Source: Hydrocarboniphaga effusa AP103
GTDB lineage: Bacteria; Pseudomonadota; Gammaproteobacteria; Nevskiales; Nevskiaceae
DNA length: 64,000 bases
Direction of reading: 5' to 3'
NCBI RefSeq assembly: GCF_000271305.1
Contig: NZ_AKGD01000002.1
Coordinates: 62,001-126,000 of the forward strand
This document shows, in pieces, positions 1-6,764 of the stretch. Both the position numbers and the translations under genes were made by a program. The notes below the pieces were generated by a model that did not search any database, was not told where the DNA came from, and saw only the letters and a list, made by a program, of their open reading frames with translations. Each line of letters opens with the position of its first letter. Positions within the stretch are counted from its first letter, which is position 1.

Positions 1-384
1 CAGCAGCATGCCGGCCCCGCGGCCCTGGTAGGGCTCGAGCACGACGATCGCCGCATCGGCGCTCTTGCGGTCACCATTGATGCGCTGATAGCGCGCGAGC
101 CCGACGCCGGGCTCCTGCGGGCGCTCGCGGTTCATGCAGCCCCAGCCGGCGCGGTCGATCTGGTCGAGGTCGGTGAGCTTGTCGACCATCTCGTCGGTGA
201 GCTGCGAGACGTCTTCGAGAAAGCGGCGCCGGCGCGCGAGCTGTGACATCTGCGTAAAGCCGGCCTTGAGCCGGGCTCCGTCTTCGGGCCGCAGCGGACG
301 CACCTGTACGGGCGTGCCTTCGTCGAGCCGGAACTTGAACTCGCGCCGCAGCCGCGGAACGCGATAGCGGTCGAACAGCACCAT
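1..384 (-). CDS. GNAT family N-acetyltransferase, partial
   Basis: This gene runs off the left edge, so only the first 128 codons are visible. The start is the ATG at 384, giving MVLFDRYRVPRLRREF. The stretch that follows (VQVRPLRPEDGARLKAGF) is the usual beta1/alpha1 opening of GNAT acetyltransferases. VVLEPYQGRGAGML at the cut end matches the acetyl-CoA-binding motif A (R/Q-x-x-G-x-G/A). GNAT enzymes transfer acetyl from acetyl-CoA to an amine; the substrate cannot be told from this fragment. It lies 34 bases downstream of the small acidic protein gene on the same strand and may be co-transcribed. Family assignment is fairly safe, specific function unknown. Confidence 0.75.
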   Translation of the reverse strand, partial: MVLFDRYRVPRLRREFKFRLDEGTPVQVRPLRPEDGARLKAGFTQMSQLARRRRFLEDVSQLTDEMVDKLTDLDQIDRAGWGCMNRERPQEPGVGLARYQRINGDRKSADAAIVVLEPYQGRGAGMLL

Positions 385-417
385 CGGCGGGTTTCCTTTC
401 CGCCGTGCCCCGGCGGG

Positions 418-714
418 TCAAACGTAGTCGTCGTGATCGTCGAGCTGTCGGAGTGCTTCGTCGCGCGAGGGCGGCGGGGCCTCCAGATCGAAGTCTTCGC
501 GGTCCAGATCGAGTGCGCCCGAATAATCTTCCGGCGCGGCGCAAGGCTGCGCGGCCAGTTCCACCCAGGCGTCGAATTCGATCTCTTCGAGCGAGCCATC
601 GAAGTGCTGCACCAGCACGATTTCGGTCTCGGGGTCCACGCCCACGATCTCGAAGGAGCTACCGCCGGCCTCGAACCATTCGCCGACGGAAAGACCTTGT
701 AGCCATTGCGCCAT
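418..714 (-). CDS. Small acidic conserved protein (DUF6763-like)
   Basis: A 98-residue protein starting MAQWLQGLSVGEWFEAGG. It is rich in Asp and Glu, has no signal peptide or membrane segment, and ends in an acidic tail (DDHDDYV). The pattern of a GEW motif, then FEIVGVDPE, VQHFDGSLEEIEFDAW and AAPEDYSG resembles a short family of unknown function in Gammaproteobacteria that I remember as DUF6763. The name is from memory and not checked. It is followed at once by the GNAT gene on the same strand. No reaction can be assigned. A small beta-rich adaptor is possible but is only a guess. Confidence 0.7.
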   Translation of the reverse strand: MAQWLQGLSVGEWFEAGGSSFEIVGVDPETEIVLVQHFDGSLEEIEFDAWVELAAQPCAAPEDYSGALDLDREDFDLEAPPPSRDEALRQLDDHDDYV

Positions 715-783
715 GATCGGCCTCCCGTGCGCCGCCGTAACGGGCCGGCGACACCGTACTTCTACGCCGCTTCACGCAGGGCT

Positions 784-1698
784 TCAAGCCGCTTCGGGCG
801 GTTGCGACGGATGCAGCGAGGCGAACGCGGCGTCACGCCGCTGGATCAGCTTTTCGAGCGCCGGCAGCAGGATCGCTTCCATCGCGGTTTCCATCTGGTC
901 GCCCGGCACCACGAGCGTGTTGGCGTTGGACTTGAAGGCGCCGAAGATCTGCTGCTCGTACTGGTCGAGGTCCGACGACAGCCGGCTGTGATCGTTGAAA
1001 TGGATCACCACGAGGCTTTCCTCGTTGCCCGGAATCTCGCGCACCACGAAGGGGTTGCTGGTATCCACCAGCGGCACGCGCTGGAAGTTCACGTCGGTGC
1101 GCGAGAACTGCGGGGCGATGTGGTTCACATAGTCCGGCATGCGGCGCAGGATGGTGCTGGTGACTTCCTCGGGCGCGCTGCCGCGCTCGTCGGTGTCGCG
1201 GCGCAACTTCTGGATCCACTCCAGATTGATGATCGGCACCACGCCGACGAGCAGGTCCATGTGCTGGACGATGTTGGCGTCTTCGCCGACGTAGCCGCCG
1301 TGCAGGCCCTCGTAGAACAGCACGTCGCTATGCGCCGGCAGCGGTTCCCAGGGTGTGAAGGTGCCGGCCGCCTGGCCCACTTCGGCGCCCTCGATCTCGG
1401 TGTGCAGGTAGCGCCGGCTGATGCCGGTGCCGCGTTCGCCGAAATCACGCAGCAGCGTCTCCAGGCGGGACAGCAGGTTGGCGGTCGGGCCGAGCAGCGA
1501 GAAGTGCTCGCCACGGATGCGCGCGCGGGCGATCGCCTTGCGGTTGCCGTCGCGATCGTAGGCATGGAAGGCGTCGCCTTCGACGATCGCCGCCTTCAGG
1601 CTCAGCCGTCGACACATGCGCTCGAACGCCCGCAGCGCCGTGCTGGTACCGGCACCGCTCGATCCGGTGACGCCTATGATCGGATGTCTGACCGACAT
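784..1698 (-). CDS. prkB: Phosphoribulokinase PrkB
   Basis: This 304-residue protein matches class I (proteobacterial) phosphoribulokinase over its full length. That enzyme phosphorylates ribulose 5-phosphate to ribulose 1,5-bisphosphate with ATP. The P-loop GSSGAGTS lies near residues 12-19 with the Thr/Ser variant normal for this family. EGDAFH follows near residue 40, then LFYEGLHGG, the PIINLEWIQKL block and FQRVPLVDTSNPF. No RuBisCO or other Calvin gene is in the window. PrkB paralogues of this kind occur widely in heterotrophic gammaproteobacteria without carbon fixation, so autotrophy should not be inferred. The gene stands alone, with about 165 bases between it and trmB. Confidence 0.92.
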   Translation of the reverse strand: MSVRHPIIGVTGSSGAGTSTALRAFERMCRRLSLKAAIVEGDAFHAYDRDGNRKAIARARIRGEHFSLLGPTANLLSRLETLLRDFGERGTGISRRYLHTEIEGAEVGQAAGTFTPWEPLPAHSDVLFYEGLHGGYVGEDANIVQHMDLLVGVVPIINLEWIQKLRRDTDERGSAPEEVTSTILRRMPDYVNHIAPQFSRTDVNFQRVPLVDTSNPFVVREIPGNEESLVVIHFNDHSRLSSDLDQYEQQIFGAFKSNANTLVVPGDQMETAMEAILLPALEKLIQRRDAAFASLHPSQPPEAA

Positions 1699-1863
1699 GT
1701 GATATAAGATATGAAACTATTCCCGAAATGGATGAATGATCTCAAAGGGGCAGCCGCCTCCAGAACTGCGGTGGGCTACCCAGGAATGCCGAAGAACATT
1801 CAATTACCACGCCGAGCATGACGCGGTCGACCTCAACGCGTCCTGACCGGAGACGTGCGCTCG

Positions 1864-2556
1864 TCAGCGCTTCTGCAGCAGCAGGTCGAAAACCTCATGG
1901 CCGAGCCGTTCGCCGCGCGCTTCGAAACGCGTTTTCGGCCGCGTCTGCGCGCGTTCGGCATAAGCGCCGCCGGGTGCCAGATTGACGAGTTCGGGCGTCG
2001 CGCGCACCGATTCGAGCATGTGCTCCGCATACGGCGCCCAGTCGGTCGCCATGCGCAGCAGCCCGCCGGGTTTGAGCGCACCGACGATCAAAGCGAGGAA
2101 CTCCGGCTGCACCAGGCGCCGCTTGTTGTGGCGCTTCTTGTGCCAGGGGTCGGGAAAGTAGATGACGACTTCGGCCAGCGAGCCCGGAACCAGCCAGTCG
2201 CGCAGCACCTCGACGGCGTCGTGGCAGGCCACGCGCAGGTTGGTCGAGCCCTGTTTTTCGGCCAGCATCATCACGCGGCCACAGCCCGGTCGATGCACTT
2301 CGACGCCGATGAAATCGTGCTGCGGCTCGTTGAGTGCGCGGGATAGCAGGTGATCGCCGTTGCCGAAACCGATCTCGAACACCACTGGCGCTTCGCGGCC
2401 GAACAGCGTGGCCGGGGCCAGCGGCTGGGCTGGCGCATCGAGGCCGTAGGTCGGCCACAGCGATTCGAGCGCGAGACGCTGGCCGTCGGTCATGCGCCCT
2501 TCGCGGCGCACGAACGAGCGGATGCGCCGGTGCGGCGCGTCGGCTTCCAGGCTCAA
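1864..2556 (-). CDS. trmB: tRNA (guanine-N7-)-methyltransferase TrmB
   Basis: TrmB makes m7G at position 46 in the variable loop of tRNAs, using S-adenosylmethionine. The 230-residue product has the SAM-binding motif [11 protein letters not shown] and the family signature [16 protein letters not shown], with ATDW near the C-terminus. The start that joins the operon is a TTG at 2556 ([11 protein letters not shown]), overlapping the thiG stop as TTGA. Such coupling suggests translation after thiG. It is the last gene of thiS-thiG-trmB, an order also known in Pseudomonas. A later start is possible because the first residues are poorly conserved in the family. Confidence 0.93.
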   Translation of the reverse strand: MSLEADAPHRRIRSFVRREGRMTDGQRLALESLWPTYGLDAPAQPLAPATLFGREAPVVFEIGFGNGDHLLSRALNEPQHDFIGVEVHRPGCGRVMMLAEKQGSTNLRVACHDAVEVLRDWLVPGSLAEVVIYFPDPWHKKRHNKRRLVQPEFLALIVGALKPGGLLRMATDWAPYAEHMLESVRATPELVNLAPGGAYAERAQTRPKTRFEARGERLGHEVFDLLLQKR

Positions 2557-3368
2557 GCGCCGCCGCCGATGACGCCGGTGATCGGCGACGAGGCGCTTGC
2601 GTAGCGGCGCATCGGCATGCGCCCGGCACGGAAGGCCTCGCGGCCGGCGATGATGCCGTGGCGCATCGCGCTGGCCATCAGCACCGGGTCGCGCGCTTCG
2701 GCGATCGCGGTGTTCATGAGCACGCCGTCGCAGCCCAGCTCCATCGCGATCGCGGCGTCGCTCGCGGTGCCGACGCCGGCGTCGACGATGATCGGCACGG
2801 TGGCGTTCTCGACGATCGACAGGATGTTGTAGCGATTCTGGATGCCCAGGCCCGAGCCGATCGGCGCCGCCAGCGGCATCACCGCGACGCAGCCGATCTC
2901 TTCGAGCCGCTTGCAGATGATCGGGTCGTCGCTGGTGTAGACCATCACGTCGAAGCCGTCCTTGACGAGCGTCCTGGCGGCTTCGAGCGTGGCCGGCACG
3001 TCCGGATAGAGCGTCTTGGCGTCGCCGAGCACTTCGAGTTTCACGAGCTTGTGGCCGTCGAGCAGTTCGCGCGCGAGCCGGCAGGTGCGCACCGCGTCCT
3101 CGGCCGTGTAGCAGCCGGCCGTGTTCGGCAGCAGCGTGTAGCGGCTGGGCGGCAGCACGTCGAGCAGGTTCGGCTCGTTGGGGTTCTGGCCGATGTTGGT
3201 GCGACGTACGGCGACGGTGACGATCTGCGCCCCGCTGGCATCGCTGGCCCGGCGCGTCTCTTCGAGATCCTTGTACTTGCCGGTGCCGACGAGCAGGCGC
3301 GAGGTGTAGCTCACGCCAGCGATGACCAGCGGATCGCCCGCAGGGGTCGGGGAGACGGAATCAGCCAT
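2553..3368 (-). CDS. thiG: Thiazole synthase ThiG
   Basis: ThiG forms the thiazole phosphate moiety of thiamin from 1-deoxyxylulose 5-phosphate, dehydroglycine and the thiocarboxylate carried by ThiS. The 271-residue protein shows [12 protein letters not shown], the VRRTNIGQ block, [23 protein letters not shown] with its conserved Lys, and the phosphate-binding [21 protein letters not shown]. The C-terminus (GVIGGGA) runs into trmB by four bases. ThiS lies directly upstream (25-base gap), so the two partners of the reaction are co-expressed. Confidence 0.96.
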   Translation of the reverse strand: MADSVSPTPAGDPLVIAGVSYTSRLLVGTGKYKDLEETRRASDASGAQIVTVAVRRTNIGQNPNEPNLLDVLPPSRYTLLPNTAGCYTAEDAVRTCRLARELLDGHKLVKLEVLGDAKTLYPDVPATLEAARTLVKDGFDVMVYTSDDPIICKRLEEIGCVAVMPLAAPIGSGLGIQNRYNILSIVENATVPIIVDAGVGTASDAAIAMELGCDGVLMNTAIAEARDPVLMASAMRHGIIAGREAFRAGRMPMRRYASASSPITGVIGGGA

Positions 3369-3393
3369 TGTTGGACTCCTGATGCGGGGCGGC

Positions 3394-3594
3394 TCAGCCG
3401 CCGCCGATGGCCTGCACGATCTCGACGCGATCGCCTTCGTGCAGCCGGGTTTCGTGATGGATGGAGCGCGGCACGATGTCGCCGTTGATTTCGACGGCGT
3501 AGCGCTTGCCCGCGAGGTGCAGCTGGTCGGCCAGCGCCGAGACGCTACAGCCGTCCGCTGTGCTGAATGACTGGCCGTTGAGCACGATGTTCAT
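3394..3594 (-). CDS. thiS: Sulfur carrier protein ThiS
   Basis: This is a 66-residue ubiquitin-fold protein beginning [15 protein letters not shown] at the ATG at 3594 and ending in the diagnostic diglycine (IVQAIGGG). The C-terminal Gly is adenylated and converted to a thiocarboxylate that supplies sulfur to ThiG. Reading farther upstream in frame only translates the 3' part of the neighbouring tRNA-Gly and is not coding, so the 3594 start is preferred. The tRNA 3' end lies just 35 bases upstream, so thiS may be transcribed together with that tRNA. Confidence 0.95.
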   Translation of the reverse strand: MNIVLNGQSFSTADGCSVSALADQLHLAGKRYAVEINGDIVPRSIHHETRLHEGDRVEIVQAIGGG

Positions 3595-3629
3595 CTGGTC
3601 TCGTCGGCGCGGTTCCGAGCTGGATGCAG

Positions 3630-3664
3630 TGGAGCGGGTGACGGGAATCGAACCCGCGTCAGTA
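3630..3664 (-). tRNA. tRNA-Gly(CCC), 3' exon
   Basis: These 35 bases are the 3' part of a tRNA-Gly(CCC) gene. On the minus strand they begin TAC, the last three bases of the anticodon stem, then the variable loop TGAC, the T arm with loop TTCGATT, the acceptor strand CACCCGC, discriminator T and an encoded CCA. The 5' exon lies 3395 bases away at 7060-7098. Joining the two gives a 74-nt cloverleaf with anticodon stem GTAGC/GCTAC and loop TTCCCAA. The intron end at 3665 is fixed by its terminal GAC and by domain VI. Confidence 0.93.
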
Positions 3665-3739
3665 GTCGGGTAAGGAGGTGGCCTTGCGGCCACCCCCTCC
3701 CCTTAGAACCGTGCATGCAGTTTACACCGCACACGGCTC
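3665..3739 (-). ncRNA. Group II intron domains V and VI
   Basis: Domain V occupies 3739-3706: an 8-bp lower helix opening GAGCCGTG and closing CACGGTTC, the AGC catalytic triad, a 2-nt TG bulge, a 6-bp upper helix and a GTAA tetraloop (GNRA type). I paired every base by hand and found no mismatch other than G-U. Domain VI follows as a long GC-rich hairpin with a GCAA loop near 3683-3686. An A at 3671, seven bases from the intron end, is the likely branch point. The 3' splice site is GAC|TAC at 3665/3664. This domain is required for self-splicing and looks intact. Confidence 0.93.
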
Positions 3740-3810
3740 AGGCAGCTTGGAGCTTCAAAGCATTTCTCCAAAGCCGGTGACGCACCGAATATCCGGCGGT
3801 CGTTTCTTTT

Positions 3811-4281
3811 CTACTTCCCGCGCACCCCTCGCTGATCACGGTAGACAGAACACTGACGGAGCAGCCGCAAGCCAATGTAGCTTGCGGCCGGCTCGTCAGC
3901 CTGCCAAAGCCCCATCCGAGCCTCACCATGCATGACGACGGCAACTTCCTCATACGAATGCCGTTCAAACAACTCTGTCATACACGACCGAAACTGTTCA
4001 GCCAATAGCGGATTCTGTTGAGCATCACTCAGCTTCATCATGGCCTCGAAAAAGCTCTTTTGAGCTTCGACTGCACCACGGATATAGCCAGCACCCAACA
4101 TTGCATCCCGCTGATTGGTGCTTTGGACCATCTGCATGACATCGCCGGCCGTCCACCGTCCATCCTTTGAGGCGGCTATCACTGAATCCGATAGGCCACC
4201 CCACAGTCCGAACAGCATTACCAACGACATGCTTTTAGATACGCGCGTTCTCGACACGACGATTCTCCCTGTCAGAAACAT
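3811..4281 (-). CDS. Intron cargo: exported protein, possibly Rap1a/Tai-like
   Basis: A 156-residue reading frame in intron domain IV, between the RT gene and domain V and on the same strand. The N-terminus has basic residues (RTRVSK), a hydrophobic core (MSLVMLFGLWGGL) and a plausible signal-peptidase site after SVIAA, so the product is probably periplasmic. The mature part includes GAGYIRGAVEAQ and ends with AASYIGLRLLRQC. This pattern weakly recalls Rap1a/Tai immunity proteins (GYI-x-G and a terminal Cys), but only two cysteines are present. The ATG at 4281 has an AGGGA-like ribosome site; the ATG at codon 18 is an alternative start. Function unknown. It is not needed for intron mobility in any system I know. 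Confidence 0.65.
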   Translation of the reverse strand: MFLTGRIVVSRTRVSKSMSLVMLFGLWGGLSDSVIAASKDGRWTAGDVMQMVQSTNQRDAMLGAGYIRGAVEAQKSFFEAMMKLSDAQQNPLLAEQFRSCMTELFERHSYEEVAVVMHGEARMGLWQADEPAASYIGLRLLRQCSVYRDQRGVRGK

Positions 4282-4294
4282 AAGTCCCTGAAAG

Positions 4295-4306
4295 AAAAAA
4301 AAAAAA
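4295..4306. repeat. Twelve-base A/T homopolymer tract
   Basis: An unbroken run of twelve A on the plus strand (T on the coding strand) lies between the RT stop codon and the cargo gene. It is unusual in such GC-rich surroundings. It could act as a weak transcription stop after the RT gene or be a slippage-prone site that changes expression of the cargo gene. No strong hairpin precedes it, so an intrinsic terminator is not clearly supported. Confidence 0.6.
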
Positions 4307-4327
4307 GCCGCGTTCTACAGAAAACAG

Positions 4328-5998
4328 CTAAGTCGCTCCTTCCTGTCGTCCCTTACCTTCGGCCTCGCAGCCTCCGGATCGGGAATGAACCTGCCGATGA
4401 CAAGTCGGGTGCAGCAGCAACAGGTTGGTCGGCTTGTCTGAACCTCCGTCCACTCGGCGAACCTTGTGATGGACATGCCATCGAGTCTGCCGGGTGATCC
4501 GTTGATTGCAAACGGGGCACCGTCCTTCCTGCTCTCGGTATAACCATGCCAACTTTTTCCTTCCGTTCAAAGTCGCCGTCATTCGACGCGTGAGAATCTC
4601 GTCAAAGTAGGCCTCCCATTCCCGGTCGTACGGGTTGGCTTCCGACTTGATCTTGAAGTGCTCCCGGAACGGAAAGTCCGAGTACCTCAAGAGCCGCTGC
4701 TCATCGGTGGCGAACACCCAATCGCGGGCACCTTCCCTGCGGAAGTAACGCTGTTTAACCCAGCGCTTGCCCTTGTTCGGATGCCGCCTCTTGGCCCACG
4801 CCCACAACTTTCCCCAAAGCAAGTGATCCATCTTCTTGGAGGTCTTCGATACCGCAACAGGCGTGTGATACCGCGCCCAACCGCGAATGATCGGGTTGAG
4901 CTGCGCTACCACCGCGTCCTGCTTCGAAGCCCGCAGTCGATGCACCACCTGCCGAAGCTTGTCGTAATGCGCGAGTCGATTCTTCTTGGACGGTCTGACC
5001 ATGAAACCCTCGCGGGTCCACCGGACATTCCATCCCAGGAAGTCGAAGCCGTCGGTGACGTGCGTGATCTTGGTCTTCGTCGGCGAGAGGCATAAGCCGC
5101 GTTCCGCCAAAAATTCCTCGACCACCGGCTTGACCTGCGCTTCCAGCAACTCTTTCGAACTGCCGGTCACGATGAAGTCATCCGCGTACCGCACGACGTG
5201 GACCTTGTGCTTGCGACTCTTGAACCGTTTTTCCAGCAACGATTCGAGTCCGTCCAGCGTCATGTTCGCCAATACAGGACTGATGATGCCGCCCTGTGGC
5301 GTTCCGGCTTCAGTGGGTTTGAGCTGGCCCATGTCTACCACACCCGCCTTCAACCAGCGTCGCAACACCTTCCGGTCCGTTGGAATGTGGCGCAGCAGCC
5401 AATCGTGACTGATGTTGTTGAAACACCCCTTGATGTCCGCTTCCAGCACCCACTTCGATGAATGGCCACGCGCCAGCAAATTCTTGCACTGGACGATGGC
5501 ATCCGCCGTTGAGCGATGAGAACGGAATCCGTAGGAGTTGGCGTCCGCCGTGGTTTCCGCGACCGGATCGAGTGCCAGCAGATACAGCGCCTGCATGGCT
5601 CGATCCTTCATGGTCGGGATTCCGAGCGGCCGCTTTTCCCCGTTGGATTTCGGGATGTGGACCCTTCTCAGTGGCTTGGGCTTGTAGCCCTTGCCGGTTA
5701 GCAACATAACCGCTTCCCGCTTGGATTCCGGTGTGGACCAGGTTTCCCCATCCACGCCCGGCGTCCTGCGGCCTTGGTTCTCGGTGATTCGACGAACAGC
5801 CAGCGCTTTCGCGCTCGTCGAATGAGTCAGCAACTTTTGCAGGCGTTTAACCCCGCGCCAGTCACCTTCCCGCGTCGCCTTCGCAATGCGTGTCTGCAAC
5901 CTCCGAACAACCCGGTTCGCGCTGGCCCAATCAATGCTGCGCCAGTCTTGCCAAGCTGCGGAGGCAACATCACACGCCGATACTGCTCGTGCATCCAT
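4328..5998 (-). CDS. ltrA: Group II intron reverse transcriptase/maturase with HNH endonuclease
   Basis: The 556-residue intron-encoded protein promotes splicing as a maturase, nicks target DNA and reverse-transcribes the intron. Conserved RT blocks run from about residue 70: TPGVDG, RPLGIPTMKDRAMQ, SYGFRSHRSTADAI, EADIKGCFNNISH, GTPQGGIISP and the catalytic YADD at 271-274. Domain X follows with the GWARYH motif. A C-terminal HNH nuclease has CPVC, HHKVRRVDGGSDKPTNL and HPTCH. No frameshift or stop is present, so the enzyme looks active. The start ATG at 5998 has a perfect GGAGG at 6004-6008. That site lies only ten bases beyond the 3' end of the internal tRNA at 6019, so tRNA and RT gene must share a transcript or be tightly linked. 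Confidence 0.96.
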   Translation of the reverse strand: MDARAVSACDVASAAWQDWRSIDWASANRVVRRLQTRIAKATREGDWRGVKRLQKLLTHSTSAKALAVRRITENQGRRTPGVDGETWSTPESKREAVMLLTGKGYKPKPLRRVHIPKSNGEKRPLGIPTMKDRAMQALYLLALDPVAETTADANSYGFRSHRSTADAIVQCKNLLARGHSSKWVLEADIKGCFNNISHDWLLRHIPTDRKVLRRWLKAGVVDMGQLKPTEAGTPQGGIISPVLANMTLDGLESLLEKRFKSRKHKVHVVRYADDFIVTGSSKELLEAQVKPVVEEFLAERGLCLSPTKTKITHVTDGFDFLGWNVRWTREGFMVRPSKKNRLAHYDKLRQVVHRLRASKQDAVVAQLNPIIRGWARYHTPVAVSKTSKKMDHLLWGKLWAWAKRRHPNKGKRWVKQRYFRREGARDWVFATDEQRLLRYSDFPFREHFKIKSEANPYDREWEAYFDEILTRRMTATLNGRKKLAWLYREQEGRCPVCNQRITRQTRWHVHHKVRRVDGGSDKPTNLLLLHPTCHRQVHSRSGGCEAEGKGRQEGAT

Positions 5999-6018
5999 AT
6001 CAACCTCCGATGGAGATA

Positions 6019-6092
6019 TGGAGCGGGTGACGGGAATCGAACCCGCGTCACTTGGTTGGGAACCAAGAGCTCTACCATTGAGCTACACCCGC
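6019..6092 (-). tRNA. Intact tRNA-Gly(CCC) carried inside the intron
   Basis: A complete 74-nt tRNA: acceptor GCGGGTG/CACCCGC, D arm GCTC/GAGC with loop AATGGTA, anticodon stem CTTGG/CCAAG with loop TTCCCAA (anticodon CCC), variable TGAC, T loop TTCGATT and an encoded TCCA end. Outside the anticodon stem it is identical to the interrupted host tRNA. Within the stem both strands are changed together (GTAGC/GCTAC to CTTGG/CCAAG), so pairing is kept. It lies between the structured 5' intron RNA and the RT gene, that is, in domain IV. I read it as a functional gene. Its presence inside the intron is the oddest feature of the window. Confidence 0.95.
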
Positions 6093-6115
6093 CCTGATCG
6101 AAAACCCATCGAGGA

Positions 6116-6129
6116 CGCACGTCTCCCCT
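6116..6129. repeat. Direct repeat copy 1 (CGCACGTCTCCCCT) with GGGG/CCCC hairpins
   Basis: The 14-base sequence CGCACGTCTCCCCT occurs here and again at 6751-6764. Each copy runs straight into two short CCCC/GGGG hairpins about ten bases apart. This copy sits just upstream (minus strand) of the internal tRNA. The repeated module may be structural RNA of the intron or a mark of how the tRNA-containing segment was added. Confidence 0.7.
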
Positions 6130-6600
6130 TGCGGGGATATTGCATCCCCTCTGGGGCCATTGGTTGCAAACTTGTCTTGCGACAAGCCACCTGTCGGAAG
6201 TCTGCTCAGCTTTCGCTGGCGGCCATGTTCCATGCCGCTATGCGATCCATTATAGATCGCCATTCGCTTACTCCGACATCCTTTACCTGCTACGCCGTCA
6301 ACGACTCTTGCGAGTCGCCTTGTCCGACCTTCCCGCTGCACCAGCCGGGAAATGTCACTCCTGTGTAGCACGGCATGAACTGGATCGCGCGGCGCAGATA
6401 ACGCCGCCGTCGTAGTTCGAATAGAACGCTTGGCACCTTCCGAAGAAGGCGCTCAGAACGGCCGTTGATCGCCCGGAGAAACGGGCTTTCGGATGGAGTG
6501 TGTCAGACGTCGCAACAGGCTTACCCTGTTCCGCATGTGCAACACGAGTGAGGAGGACCCTGCCTTTTCGCCGGTGATCTTGCTTGTCTGCGTGTGCCGA

Positions 6601-6606
6601 CCAAGC
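6601..6606 (-). other. EBS1 of the group II intron
   Basis: The hexamer GCTTGG (minus strand) lies in the loop of a hairpin with stem TGTGC/GCACA. It is the exact complement of CCAAGC, the last six bases of the 5' exon (IBS1). In the internal tRNA the equivalent six bases are CCAACC, with one mismatch. Confidence 0.85.
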
Positions 6607-6667
6607 AGCAGCACATCCGATCACATGCCCATGCGGGCCGGAGCTACAGCCGATGCAGCGCTCCGTT

Positions 6668-6674
6668 TAGCTTC
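6668..6674 (-). other. EBS2 of the group II intron
   Basis: The heptamer GAAGCTA (minus strand) is the exact complement of TAGCTTC, which lies immediately upstream of IBS1 in the 5' exon. EBS2 is 5' of EBS1, the correct order for domain I. In the internal tRNA the equivalent seven bases are TTGGTTC, with two mismatches. Confidence 0.82.
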
Positions 6675-6750
6675 ACGACGATTACCACGGCAGTTCATTG
6701 CCTTAGTCCTTTCACTCAAGCCTTGCATCCGTGTACGCGCATCTCGCACA

Positions 6751-6764
6751 CGCACGTCTCCCCT
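6751..6764. repeat. Direct repeat copy 2 (CGCACGTCTCCCCT)
   Basis: Second copy of the 14-base repeat also found at 6116-6129, again followed by a pair of CCCC/GGGG hairpins. It lies in intron domain I. Confidence 0.7.

Noticed and set aside
5774..6120. Reading frames with strings such as GNRTRVTWLGTKSSTIELHPP and GCSSMVELLVPNQVTRV
   Set aside because: These are the familiar false translations of a tRNA gene (here the internal tRNA-Gly) and not proteins.
6249..6254. TATAAT on the minus strand as a promoter of the internal tRNA
   Set aside because: It is the loop of a perfect GCGATC/GATCGC hairpin of the intron RNA, has no -35 partner and lies over 150 bases from the tRNA.
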